Shown here one piece after another: positions 28,195 through 37,352 of a stretch of DNA of 64,000 bases. This DNA is from Roseateles sp. (GTDB lineage Bacteria > Pseudomonadota > Gammaproteobacteria > Burkholderiales > Burkholderiaceae_C), in NCBI GenBank assembly GCA_019234295.1, contig JAFALK010000009.1, positions 1 through 64,000 on the forward strand, written 5' to 3'. A program made the position numbers and the translations under genes. How positions within the stretch are numbered: the stretch's first letter is position 1; each line of letters opens with the position of its first letter. The notes under the pieces were generated by a model. The model was not told where the DNA came from and made no database searches. It saw only the letters and a list, made by a program, of their open reading frames with translations.

Positions 28195-30603
28195 ATGCTG
28201 AACTCAATCTCGATGCGCCGGGTCAATCCTGCTAAGTCTTGCGTACCGACCTCCCCGCCGTTCGCATTGCGCAAGCTGACGGCACTATCACTGTGTCTTG
28301 TCGCCAGCGTGGCCTGGTCTGCCGAAGCCGAAGTCGCCGACGGCGGTGCCGACGCGACGCAAGAGCAGGACAGGCTGGAGGCGGTGGTCATTACGTCTCA
28401 AAAGCGCATTCAAGCGATTCAGACAGTACCCGTGAGCGTCTCGGTGCTGAGCGGCAAGGAGCTGGCGGCCCAGCACATCGACAACTACGACGATCTGAGT
28501 CGCGCTGTGCCGGGTGTGTCGTTCAATTCAGTGGGTGCCAACGAAGGCCTGACCAATGTCACCATCCGCGGCGTCAGTTCTACATCGGGCTCGGCCACCG
28601 TGGGGCTGTACCTGGACGACGTGTCCATCACCACCAAGAACTTTTACGACTTCGCGGCGCAACCCAAGTTCTTCGACCTGCAAGGCATCGAGGTGTTGCG
28701 CGGACCGCAAGGTTCACTGTGGGGGGCAAGCTCTGAGGGCGGAACGATACGCTTCATCCCTGTGCAGCCTGACATGACCGCGCAAAGCAGCCAGGTGAGC
28801 ATCGAGACTTCAACGACCCAGCACGGCGGCATCAACTATGGTGCCAGCGCCCTCTTCAACACGCCGGTGAAGGATGATGTCTTCGCGCTGCGCGGAAGCA
28901 TTTATTCCAACCACGAGAGCGGCTACATCGACCACTTCGATCAGAAGGGCAACCTGGTCAAAAAGGGTGTCAATGACGAAAAGGTGACCAGCTTTCATCT
29001 GTTGGGCAAGATCACGCCTAGTGACGAACTCACCATCAAGCCCGCCGTGTTCTACCAACTGAGCAACACGGGCGACAACTCAGCCTTCTATCCCTCAATG
29101 GGCCTGCACCAGCAGAACAAGCAGGTCAGGGAAAATGGCCGTGACGAGATGGCCTTAGGCAGCTTGTCTATCCAGCAGAACTTCAAGGCCTTTGACTTCA
29201 CTTCGGTCACCGGTGTCTTCAAACGCCAATTCGACCGACAGGAAGACGGTACTTACTACAACAGCACCGTCTTCGCGCAGGCCTTTCTGGACCCCCTTTA
29301 CCCGAACTACCAAGCGCAAAACGACGCCATCATTGGCAACCTGGCCTCACCGGTCAAGATGAAGACCAATTACCGTCAGGTCAGCCAGGAGTTCAGGCTG
29401 TCCTCGCCGGAAGGGGGCAAGGGCCCTGTCCAATGGGTGGCCGGTGTGTACTACGCCGAGCAGTCGATTCACAACACCGACTTCCAGCAAATACCCGGCA
29501 TCAACACAGCATTCCAAAGCATCTATGGCATGCCGATGGAGCAGTCGCTGGTGCAAGGCGCCTATGGCGCGCCGGGGCTGCAGTTATTCCCGAACGACAT
29601 TGACGAGTCGGACGACAGAACCTATCGCGAAAAGCAAACCGCCATCTTCGGGCAGGTCGACGTCGATCTGCGACCCGATTGGCACATGGGGCTTGGGGCC
29701 CGTCTGGTTCACGCGAACGAAACCTTCGTCTCCACCGAAATTGGTTTCTACCAGATCGGCAACATCAGCCCTTACAACCAATCGGCCAGCTTCAGCACGG
29801 TAACGCCGAAGGCGACCCTGAGCCACGACCTGGATGAAAACCACAAGATGTACTTGTCCGCCGGAGAAGGTACACGCCTGGGCGGCCCCACGGGTCCCAT
29901 CGTGTACGGGCCTACGTCGGTTTGCGCGAGCGACTTTGCCGCCATCGGCCAAACCTCGCAGCCGACCAAGTTCAATTCCGACAGCTTGTGGACCTACGAG
30001 GCCGGTTCAAAGAACGTGCTGGCCGATGGGCAGGTGACTTTGAATGCCGCCGTCTTTCACACCGACTGGCAGAACATCCAGCAGCAAATCTATCTGCCGA
30101 CCTGCGGCTACTACTTCACCTCGAACGTGGGCAATGCAGCCATTGACGGCGGCGAGCTGGAGCTGGCTGCACTGCTGACCCGCAACTTGGCCTTGAACAT
30201 GACCCTCAGCCGGGAGAATGCCAGGGTCACCAGTTCAAACAACCCAGCGACTGTGGCGGTAGGTGCCCATTTGATCGATGTTCCGGATCTGACCGCGACA
30301 CTCGCCGCCACCTACGGTTTTTCGTTCGGCGACGGCACAAGAGTCAGTGCGCGCGCGGAATATGCCTTTACCGGGCATTCGTATGGCAGCTATCAAGTCT
30401 CCAATTCCAACTACTACAACCCTGCCTACGGCGTGCTCAATCTGAATCTGATGTTTACGCTGAAGGACTTTGAAATTACGGCATTCGCAAAGAATGCACT
30501 GAACAACCAAACCATCATCCAGCGGCCGGAAATCAACACGGTCGTGGAAGGCTATACCGTGCGGCCCAGAACCATCGGCATGAAGGTGACCGCGCATTTT
30601 TGA
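28195..30603 (+). CDS. TonB-dependent outer-membrane receptor under guanidine riboswitch
   Basis: This 802-residue receptor has a signal peptide (RKLTALSLCLVASVAWSAEA), a TonB-box-like LEAVVITSQKR, a plug with VTIRGVSSTSGSATVGLYLDD and IEVLRGPQGSLWGASSEGGTIRF, and a barrel ending in MKVTAHF with terminal phenylalanine. It belongs to the subgroup with VPVSVSVLSG, not the subclass of the two receptors at 0.4-5.4 kb. The ATG at 28195 was chosen because longer frames start inside the riboswitch; ATG 28213 is the alternative and also leaves the signal peptide intact. Control by a guanidine-I riboswitch and sigma-54 promoter implies uptake of guanidine or a guanidino compound across the outer membrane. 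Confidence 0.88.
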   Translation: MLNSISMRRVNPAKSCVPTSPPFALRKLTALSLCLVASVAWSAEAEVADGGADATQEQDRLEAVVITSQKRIQAIQTVPVSVSVLSGKELAAQHIDNYDDLSRAVPGVSFNSVGANEGLTNVTIRGVSSTSGSATVGLYLDDVSITTKNFYDFAAQPKFFDLQGIEVLRGPQGSLWGASSEGGTIRFIPVQPDMTAQSSQVSIETSTTQHGGINYGASALFNTPVKDDVFALRGSIYSNHESGYIDHFDQKGNLVKKGVNDEKVTSFHLLGKITPSDELTIKPAVFYQLSNTGDNSAFYPSMGLHQQNKQVRENGRDEMALGSLSIQQNFKAFDFTSVTGVFKRQFDRQEDGTYYNSTVFAQAFLDPLYPNYQAQNDAIIGNLASPVKMKTNYRQVSQEFRLSSPEGGKGPVQWVAGVYYAEQSIHNTDFQQIPGINTAFQSIYGMPMEQSLVQGAYGAPGLQLFPNDIDESDDRTYREKQTAIFGQVDVDLRPDWHMGLGARLVHANETFVSTEIGFYQIGNISPYNQSASFSTVTPKATLSHDLDENHKMYLSAGEGTRLGGPTGPIVYGPTSVCASDFAAIGQTSQPTKFNSDSLWTYEAGSKNVLADGQVTLNAAVFHTDWQNIQQQIYLPTCGYYFTSNVGNAAIDGGELELAALLTRNLALNMTLSRENARVTSSNNPATVAVGAHLIDVPDLTATLAATYGFSFGDGTRVSARAEYAFTGHSYGSYQVSNSNYYNPAYGVLNLNLMFTLKDFEITAFAKNALNNQTIIQRPEINTVVEGYTVRPRTIGMKVTAHF

Positions 30604-30821
30604 CACCGGCAGCACCGAAGCCTCGGGCAAGCGCCTCAAAGCCCTTGAGGCCGAGATTTATCGCATTGTTGTGGGCATCCGCATCCATCGGCATCAGCCA
30701 GGCATTGCAGCATCGGCTAGCTGCCGCGGAAACCGAGCGGTCAACATAGCGGACCCGGTTGGAGAACATGGCCAGCGCCTGGCATTGGCTCTTCTCGTCC
30801 ACGTAGATGACCTGAGCCTTG
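30604..30821 (-). pseudogene. transposase remnant
   Basis: On the minus strand, one frame reads AQVIYVDEKSQCQAL near the right end, resembling the VDEKSQ-x-QAL catalytic segment of IS630-type DDE transposases. Further left another stretch (DADAHNNAINLGLKGFEALARG) resembles the tail of TnpB-like proteins. Neither is an intact gene. The segment is best described as mobile-element debris between the receptor and the diguanylate cyclase; family assignment is uncertain. Confidence 0.4.
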
Positions 30822-32327
30822 CTACAACGCACCTGAATGTTCGACCACTTTAGTGGCGGCATCCAGGTGCAAGTACTCGACGCGGTTGCGCCCGAGTGCC
30901 TTCGCTTGGTATAGCGCGCGGTCGGCTTGCTGTACCAGTGCCATCGGATCAGTGCTTGCCGACGCGCCTGTGTCAAGGCGCACACTGGAGGCGCCGATGC
31001 TGACACTGACATGGCCCAGCGGGCTGTCAAAATTCTCGATCTGCAAAACCTCGACGGCGTGACGTAGTCGCTCGGCAAGCAGTTCGATGCGGGTCGCGTC
31101 GACGTCCCAAACCAGGGCCATGAATTCCTCGCCGCCCCAACGTGCAAGCACATCGTTGCCACGTGTCAGTTGGGCCTTTAGCGCCTGAGCTACCTGACGC
31201 AAACAATCGTCGCCGCATGTATGACCGTAGCGGTCGTTCAGCCGCTTGAAATGATCGATGTCGATCATCAGCACCCCGACCGAGCGCGCTGAATCCGAAT
31301 CGCGGCGCCACAACTCGGGCAGCGCATGGTCCAGGTAGTGACGGTTATATAGACCAGTCAATGCGTCAGTCAAGGCCATGATCTCCAACTGACTGCCGCG
31401 GTCAATGTGGCTGATCTGCACTATGGCACTGCGTAGCACGTAGCCCAAAGCCGCCAGCAACACGGCGGATGCGCCCAGCACGTAATCGAGGCGAATCAAC
31501 ATCAGTGCCACGACGAGAAGGCCACCTGCCAGTGCCATCGGCGCCAAGGTTCGCACGACGCCGATCATGCGGGCGCTGGGGACGCGCTGCGATTGCGAGC
31601 TCGTGCTGCGCTCGCTCAAAATCCACAGCAGAACGAACGCCACCGTCACAATGGAAGCGTACTCAGGCCCGAGTTCCGGTTTGCCGGCGAAAAAGTGATT
31701 GTTGATGAAAGCCATCGCCAAGTAGAGCCAAGTGTGCAGCGTCAGTGCACCAAAAAGCGCTCGCTCATCAGCCCTTGCTGCCGCCCACCAACGGATCAGC
31801 GAGCCGAAGGCAATGACCAGGTTCTGGATATCAATCAGCCGGACCATTTCGGCCACGCCAGCATCGTCAGGTAGTCCGCGCGCAGTCAGCAAACCCCAAG
31901 TCACAAGAAAATAGCAGCAACCGAGCGCGAGCGCCAATACCGCATCGATACAGCGCGCCAGCACGTGGCCCTTGTATTGCCAATCGCCAGAGAGCAGGAA
32001 TGCGATCGGCACCGCAGACAGGTGAAAGGCCAGCATCGTGCCGCGCTGCATCTCCTCAATCAGACCCAACAGCCATTCGTTGCGGAAGTTGGCGGCGGCT
32101 CCAATGCTCCAGATGAGCATAGCCAGCGCGCTCAACAACCAGCCTTGTCGGGCGAATCCTTGTTCGCGCCGACTGCGCCGCCACAACGCCCATGCTGCGC
32201 AGACCGGCGCCGCCACCATAGCAATCAAGGCAACGGGCTCACGCCACGCTGGCACGAATGCCAGCAGCATCGCCTGAATCAAGAGGAAAAGAATCGGGCC
32301 CGCTCGTGGCAAGTGGTCATTGATCAC
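30822..32327 (-). CDS. membrane diguanylate cyclase (GGDEF domain)
   Basis: This protein of about 501 residues makes the second messenger cyclic di-GMP. The N-terminal 290 residues hold about nine hydrophobic helices (for example ILFLLIQAMLLAFVPAW, GCCYFLVTWGLLTA, FVLLWILSE), acting as a membrane sensor module. The GGDEF domain follows: MALTDALTGLYNRHYLDHALPEL, VGVLMIDIDHFKRLNDRYGH, and the active-site variant GGEEF in RWGGEEFM. No RxxD inhibitory site is seen directly before it. The GTG at 32327 is the likeliest start; no in-frame ATG exists close by, so the N-terminus is uncertain. No local regulatory partner is evident. Confidence 0.82.
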   Translation of the reverse strand: MINDHLPRAGPILFLLIQAMLLAFVPAWREPVALIAMVAAPVCAAWALWRRSRREQGFARQGWLLSALAMLIWSIGAAANFRNEWLLGLIEEMQRGTMLAFHLSAVPIAFLLSGDWQYKGHVLARCIDAVLALALGCCYFLVTWGLLTARGLPDDAGVAEMVRLIDIQNLVIAFGSLIRWWAAARADERALFGALTLHTWLYLAMAFINNHFFAGKPELGPEYASIVTVAFVLLWILSERSTSSQSQRVPSARMIGVVRTLAPMALAGGLLVVALMLIRLDYVLGASAVLLAALGYVLRSAIVQISHIDRGSQLEIMALTDALTGLYNRHYLDHALPELWRRDSDSARSVGVLMIDIDHFKRLNDRYGHTCGDDCLRQVAQALKAQLTRGNDVLARWGGEEFMALVWDVDATRIELLAERLRHAVEVLQIENFDSPLGHVSVSIGASSVRLDTGASASTDPMALVQQADRALYQAKALGRNRVEYLHLDAATKVVEHSGAL

Positions 32328-32570
32328 GTCGATCTTCGTTCTGCATGTAGCCCGTTGGCCATATGAAGCATATCGCGTGTTCGCACTGTCGAATCTATGG
32401 ATGCCGCGACGGCATTTGCTGGCATTGCAGCGTTGCAGCGTTGCAGTGAAGGGTGCGTCTGCGATGCGCTCCCGGATGCCCACAGCCCATCGGCGAAGGC
32501 TGATCGCGCCCTTGGAAACCGTGCTGTGCCGCCGCCAAGTTTCGAAATCACGCGCTGCGCACGGCATCAT
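32328..32570. other. non-coding region with short tandem repeat
   Basis: No gene is seen. It contains three near-identical 8-base units TTGCAGCG at 32425-32448 (last unit TTGCAGTG). The region precedes the diguanylate cyclase and would contain its promoter. Confidence 0.4.
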
Positions 32571-32718
32571 TCGCGCAGCGAGGTTCGCAACGAGTTGTGC
32601 CGATCATCCTTAGCTGGACCGGGGCCCCAGCGACACTGCAACGCTACTGGTTAATGCGACGCTACGAGAGGAATATGAGGCTCTTCACGCGGGTGTCAAC
32701 GCCGCACGCCTTGCCCTG

Positions 32719-33042
32719 GTGACAGCGCTAAGGACCACTGCCAAGCCCAAGCTGCTGGTCATCGACGAACTCGGCTACCTGCCGTTCGAGGCCAACGCGG
32801 CGCACCTGTTCTTCCAGCTCGTGAGCCGACGCTATGAGCGCGGCGCGACGCTGCTGACCAGCAACCGTTCGGTCGCGGAATGGGGTGGCGTCTTCGGAGA
32901 CGCAGTGGTCGCCACCGCCATCCTGGACCGACTGCTGCATCACAGCCACGTCATCACCATCCGCGGCGACAGCTACCGGCTCAGGGCCAAACGCAAGTCC
33001 GGTCTGGTCAAGGACCACACCGCGCTCGCCACTGCAGCTTGA
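32719..33042 (+). pseudogene. IS21-family istB remnant (C-terminal half)
   Basis: IstB is the ATPase helper of IS21 transposition, normally about 250 residues. Only the last 107 residues remain: AKPKLLVIDELGYLPFEANAAHLFFQLVSRRYERG (Walker B DE), SNRSVAEWGGVFGD and VATAILDRLLHHSHVITIRGDSYRL. The N-terminal Walker A part and the istA transposase are absent; the frame runs upstream into unrelated sequence (REEYEALHAGVNAARLAL). It is a truncated element, unable to transpose. Confidence 0.85.
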
Positions 33043-33052
33043 TCAACCCAGG

Positions 33053-33100
33053 GGGTCAATTCTGAATGTCGTCAGGGTCAGTTCTCGATGTCGCCTGACA
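33053..33100. repeat. IS21-type terminal repeats
   Basis: Two related 19-base units, GGGTCAATTCTGAATGTCG (33053-33071) and GGGTCAGTTCTCGATGTCG (33075-33093), lie 22 bases apart just after istB, and the element ends in CTGACA at 33100. Multiple end repeats and a TGTCA-type terminus are typical of IS21. No matching left end is in view, so the element is truncated. Confidence 0.75.
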
Positions 33101-33418
33101 GCCGACCGAGTTGGGGCGCCTGTTGGGACTTCGTCCAGTGAATCCAAAGTACGTTAGCTACGACGGCGCAGATTTTCCCGTGCGCCCGGATCTCTACAGG
33201 CCCGAGGGCAAGCGCAGGCGGCCAAGACGCAAGATCGGCTAGCAGGCCTTGCAGAGAACCCGGCTTCTCGGCCCAACGGTCACCCGGTATCGGGCCATTG
33301 ATCATTGGAACTATGGATCCTCGTCGGAGGGCACGGAGCGCAACGGTCATTTCGAGCCGAAACAGATTTCCGCTGGGCACAGGATGGGCACGAAATGGGC
33401 ACAGCGTGGGCACAAAGC
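33101..33418. other. intergenic region without recognised gene
   Basis: No convincing gene. The stretch contains three short GGGCAC-type repeats around 33374-33413. It lies between the IS21 end and the terminator/attachment-site region of the tRNA-linked element. Confidence 0.35.
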
Positions 33419-33446
33419 AAAAACGCCAACCTCACGGTTGGCGTTT
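33419..33446 (-). terminator. intrinsic terminator, probably the former tRNA-fMet terminator
   Basis: AAACGCCAACC(33421-33431)/GGTTGGCGTTT(33436-33446) form a perfect 11-bp stem with loop TCAC. Read leftward the stem is followed by TTTTT. It stands 38 bases left of the tRNA-like direct repeat at 33484, as a terminator of the tRNA would before an element split them. Confidence 0.75.
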
Positions 33447-33483
33447 GATGCGTCGTAAGTCGCTGGTACGCTTACGAAATTCT

Positions 33484-33497
33484 GTGGTTGCGGGGGC
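33484..33497. repeat. putative attL: duplicated 3' end of tRNA-fMet
   Basis: GTGGTTGCGGGGGC is identical and in the same orientation to 62875-62888, the 3' end of the initiator tRNA gene; with two mismatches the match extends to 21 bases (19 identical). This is the arrangement left by integration into a tRNA 3' end. Confidence 0.65.
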
Positions 33498-33654
33498 GCG
33501 ATTTTGCATTTGGAGACGGCAGGACGCTCCATAGCCTTGCATTGGTGCCCCGATGGTCGGGGCTGCGTAGCAGATGCTGTCCATGGTCGCTGGCCGGCAA
33601 GAGCAACGGCGCGGTGCTTTCCGCTCCTCACAGCCACTCAACGCCTGGCACAGG

Positions 33655-34953
33655 CTATCGCCTCAGATCGATGATCAGGGGCCCGTCCAAGGCCTGCATG
33701 ATGGCAGAGGCTGGCTGGCCATGGGCGAGCAGCTTGGCCATGCCGTTCATGGCTGCCGTGATGTGGCGGAAGTATTTCTTGTAGCTCGGGCACAGGTAGT
33801 TCAGGCCGGGCTCGCCATCGGGTGTGGTCGCGAAGCGATTCTTCGGGCACTCCCCATGGCAGGCAAACCGGTAGTCGCAGCGGCGGCAGTACGCTGGCAA
33901 CGCGGTTTCCTTGGCGGCGCCAAAGGCCTGCTGTCGAGGCGACTGCATAAGCTCTACCAAAGAGTCGCGGCGGATGTCGCCCAAGTGGTAGTCCGGATAC
34001 ATGAAGTGGTCGCAGGAATAGACGCTGCCGTTGTGCTCGACGATGGCAGCCTTGCCGCAGCGCGGCGCGAACAGGCACACGGTTGCCGGCAACTGGCACC
34101 ACGCGGCCAGTGCCCATTCGAAGTTCATCACATGGATCGACCCGACGTCGTGGCGCACCCACTCATCGAACACCGCGATCAGGAAGTCACCGTAGGCCTC
34201 GGGCTCGACAGTGTGCTGCGTCACCGCCGCGGGCCCATCCGTGGGCGAGCTCGGACGCGACAGAAACGGCGGCGTACCAAAGGTCTGGCCGAGCGCGATC
34301 GCCGCAGGGCCGGGCAGCCGCTCGACGACGGGGTTGAACTGGATGAAGCGCACGCCCTCGTCCTTGAGGAAGCGGTAGACCTCCAGCGGATGCCGAGCCA
34401 CGTCGCGCGCCACCGTCACCAACACGTTCAACGCAACGCCGTGCTGTTGCAGCAGGCGAAGGCCGCGCATCACGGCATCGAAGGACGAGCGGCCCTGCTT
34501 GTCCAGCCGGTACAGATCGTGCACCTCGCGTGGCCCATCCAGGCTCAAGCCCACCGTGAAACCTTCGCGCGCCAGAAACCGCGCCCAGGTCTCGTCGATG
34601 AGCGTGCCATTGGTCTGCAGCGTATTGCGGATGCGTTTGCTCGCAGCCCAGGGCCGCTGCGCTGCCACCACGCGTTCGAAGAATTCCACGCCCAGCAAGG
34701 TGGGCTCCCCTCCTTGCCAGGTGAATTCGACCTCGGGCGTCGTCTGCGCCTCGACATAGGAGCGCACATAGGCCTGTAGCACCTCGTCGGACATCCTGAA
34801 GCGATGCCGCGGCTCGAACTGATGCTCCTTCTCCAGGTAGAAGCAGTAACTGCAGTCGAGATTGCAGATCGGCCCCATGGGTTTGGCCATGAGATGGATG
34901 CCCTGAACCGGCGCTGAAGCGCCAGCGGCGTCGGGCAAGGCGGTCTGGTTCAT
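33655..34953 (-). CDS. anaerobic sulfatase-maturating radical SAM enzyme
   Basis: This 432-residue enzyme oxidises a Ser or Cys of its partner sulfatase to formylglycine. It has the radical-SAM cluster motif CNLDCSYC (Cys30, Cys34, Cys37), EFTWQGGEPTLLG, and a SPASM-type C-terminal cysteine region (APRCGKA, YSCDHF, CRRCDYRFACHGECPKN, NYLCPSY) for two auxiliary iron-sulfur clusters. Its start overlaps the stop of the sulfatase gene by four bases (34950-34953), so the pair is co-translated. This fits AtsB/anSME-type partners. Confidence 0.93.
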   Translation of the reverse strand: MNQTALPDAAGASAPVQGIHLMAKPMGPICNLDCSYCFYLEKEHQFEPRHRFRMSDEVLQAYVRSYVEAQTTPEVEFTWQGGEPTLLGVEFFERVVAAQRPWAASKRIRNTLQTNGTLIDETWARFLAREGFTVGLSLDGPREVHDLYRLDKQGRSSFDAVMRGLRLLQQHGVALNVLVTVARDVARHPLEVYRFLKDEGVRFIQFNPVVERLPGPAAIALGQTFGTPPFLSRPSSPTDGPAAVTQHTVEPEAYGDFLIAVFDEWVRHDVGSIHVMNFEWALAAWCQLPATVCLFAPRCGKAAIVEHNGSVYSCDHFMYPDYHLGDIRRDSLVELMQSPRQQAFGAAKETALPAYCRRCDYRFACHGECPKNRFATTPDGEPGLNYLCPSYKKYFRHITAAMNGMAKLLAHGQPASAIMQALDGPLIIDLRR

Positions 34954-37352
34954 CGGTAGACGATGTGAACGTCGTTGATCTTACCGCTGAAAGCAAACGG
35001 CGCCTGCTCGAAATAGTCCAGCGACACGGGCGATCCCAGGTCACGTCCCACGTCGAAGGTCTCCGTCGCCGTGAACAGCATGGGTACGGTAAAGGGGAGC
35101 TCGGCCTTGCCCACTTCGTGGCCATCGACGCTGAGCGTCACTTCAGCCGGGCCCGCGCGCCGGCCCGAAGTGAGCTTCAGGTCGACATCGATCGCATGAT
35201 GGCCCGCCGGTAGGGCCTTGGGCGTGCTCACCCGGGTACGCACCAGCCCCTGGCCGTTGTACTCATAGCTCAGCACGCCGTTCTTCACATAAAGGCTGAT
35301 GCCGCCTGACACGCCGCCCATGGCGTACAGCACACCGTTCGCGTTCGGCCCGAACTCGGCGTCGACCGTCACGCGGTTGTCGCGCGAGCGGATGTTGGGC
35401 GCCATCACCTCGGGCAGGCGCGTCGTGTCCGCGCCGAAATGCCATTGCGTGCCGGAGGGCGCCTCGTGGCGCGGGTGTAGAGCCTCGGACAGCGCCTCGC
35501 CCAGCGGATACACATTGTTGGCCCGAGCATCCTCGTCGAACTTGCGCTTCAGTGCCGCGAGTTTCTCCGGATGCTCCGCGGCCAAGTCGTGCGACTGGCT
35601 GTAGTCGTGCTTCAAGTCGTACAGCGCCCATTGGTCATCCTGTGGATTCCACTTGAGCCAGCCCAGGTGATCGCCGAGCCATGGGTTGTGCAGCAGGTAG
35701 GAGAGCTTGCCCGGCCATGAGATCAATCCCGACAAGTCCGCGACCCAGGGCTTGCGCGGGCCGAACACCGAGGCGATCCAGCCGTCGGCGTATTCCGCGC
35801 GGCTGCCCAGGATCTCGAAATACTGCTGCGCCTTACGTGTGGGCGCCGTCGGCTGGTCGAAGGTGTAAGCCATGCTCACGCCGTCCAGCGGCATCTGCGC
35901 CACGCCCGCAACGCTCTTGGGCGGATCGATGTGCAGCAATTCGTAAATGGTCGGCGCGATGTCGTCGACATGGTGGAACTGGGTGCGCACGATGCCGTCA
36001 TGCTTGATCTTCGCCGGCCAGGACGCCGCCATGGCCACGCGCGTCCCGCCGAAGTATCCGGCCACCAGCTTCGTGCCGACGAAGGGGCTTTCGCCGGCCC
36101 AGGCCCAGGCCGCGTTGTAGTGCTCGGCCACCTTGGGGCCGCCCAGTGCCTGCTCGCCGCCGTACATGTCAGCCAGCGCCTTCATGTTCTGCTCCGGCGT
36201 GGTCGTGATGCCGTTGAGCCCAACCAAGTCGTTGATGGATCCGCGCATGCCCTCCGCAGAGGCGCCGTTGTCGGAGAACACATAGAAGATCAGCGTGTTG
36301 TCGCGCAGGCCCAGCCGCTCGAGCTCGTCGATGACCTTACCCGCCTGCGTGTCGGTGTGCTCCAGGAAGCCGGCATAGACCTCCATCAGCCGCGCCTGGA
36401 ATCGACGCTCCTGCGCGGACAGGCTGTTCCAGGCCGGCATCTCGGCCGGTCGCGGCACATTGACCGTGTCGGCCGGGATCCAGCCCATGGCCTTCTGGCG
36501 CTCAAACGTCTGCTGACGGTAGGCATCCCAGCCCGCGTCGAACTTGCCCTTGTACTTGTCGGCCCATTCTTTGAACACCTGATGCGGCGCGTGCACGGCC
36601 CCCGGCGCCCAGTACATGAAGAAGGGCTGCTGGGGGGCCTTGACCTGGTGCTCGTCCAGCCACCTGACGGCCTGCGCCGCGAGATCCTCGGTCAGGTGGT
36701 ACTTGGGGTCGTTAGGCGGTTCGATCGGATGGGTGTCGTTATACAGGCGCGGGTGGTACTGGTCCGTCTCGCCACCCAAGAAGCCATAGAAATGATCGAA
36801 GCCGTAGCCCGTGGGCCAATGGGTGAACGGGCCCTTGGGCGAGGTCTCGTCCGGCGGCGTGTTGTGCCATTTGCCGAAGGCCGCGGAGGCGTAGCCCTGG
36901 CCGTGCAGCACCCGCGGGATCGTGGCCGCGCTGTCGGGGATCAGGCCGTTGTAGCCGGGCGCATCCGTCGAAATTTCGGTGATCGAACCGTTGCCGACGT
37001 GGTGGTGGTTGCGCCCCGTGAGCAGGGCGGCCCGGGTGGCGGAGCTGATCGCTGCTGCATGGAAGGCGTTGTACTCGATCCCGGTCTGTGCAACACGCGT
37101 CAGCGTCGGGGTATGAATCGCACCGCCCACCGTGTCGGACTGCGCGAAGCCCGCATCGTCGAGCATGATGATGAGGATATTGGGCACCTTCTGCGGGACC
37201 GGTGACTTGTTTTGCGGAACCGGCGCCATCTTCGTAGACGGCGCTTGCGCCGCATCGGCCAAGCCAGGTGCGGCCAGCATGATGCCCAGGGCCACGGCCG
37301 TGAGCCTGCCCCCTGCGGATGCCCTGGCAGGCGTTTTACGAAGGCACGCCAT
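34950..37352 (-). CDS. periplasmic arylsulfatase, Ser type
   Basis: This 800-residue alkaline-phosphatase-fold enzyme hydrolyses sulfate esters. After a signal peptide (VALGIMLAAPGLADAAQA) it shows NILIIMLDDAGFAQSD (metal Asp pair), the modification motif Ser103-Ser-Ala-Thr-Arg107 followed by AALLTGRNHHH, GKWHN, and FYVFSDNGASAEG (second metal Asp-Asn). The motif S-x-A-x-R makes Ser103 the formylglycine precursor, agreeing with the adjacent radical-SAM maturase. An additional C-terminal beta-rich segment of about 150 residues follows the catalytic domain. The start at 37352 gives the signal peptide; the frame is open further upstream without homology. Confidence 0.92.
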   Translation of the reverse strand: MACLRKTPARASAGGRLTAVALGIMLAAPGLADAAQAPSTKMAPVPQNKSPVPQKVPNILIIMLDDAGFAQSDTVGGAIHTPTLTRVAQTGIEYNAFHAAAISSATRAALLTGRNHHHVGNGSITEISTDAPGYNGLIPDSAATIPRVLHGQGYASAAFGKWHNTPPDETSPKGPFTHWPTGYGFDHFYGFLGGETDQYHPRLYNDTHPIEPPNDPKYHLTEDLAAQAVRWLDEHQVKAPQQPFFMYWAPGAVHAPHQVFKEWADKYKGKFDAGWDAYRQQTFERQKAMGWIPADTVNVPRPAEMPAWNSLSAQERRFQARLMEVYAGFLEHTDTQAGKVIDELERLGLRDNTLIFYVFSDNGASAEGMRGSINDLVGLNGITTTPEQNMKALADMYGGEQALGGPKVAEHYNAAWAWAGESPFVGTKLVAGYFGGTRVAMAASWPAKIKHDGIVRTQFHHVDDIAPTIYELLHIDPPKSVAGVAQMPLDGVSMAYTFDQPTAPTRKAQQYFEILGSRAEYADGWIASVFGPRKPWVADLSGLISWPGKLSYLLHNPWLGDHLGWLKWNPQDDQWALYDLKHDYSQSHDLAAEHPEKLAALKRKFDEDARANNVYPLGEALSEALHPRHEAPSGTQWHFGADTTRLPEVMAPNIRSRDNRVTVDAEFGPNANGVLYAMGGVSGGISLYVKNGVLSYEYNGQGLVRTRVSTPKALPAGHHAIDVDLKLTSGRRAGPAEVTLSVDGHEVGKAELPFTVPMLFTATETFDVGRDLGSPVSLDYFEQAPFAFSGKINDVHIVYR

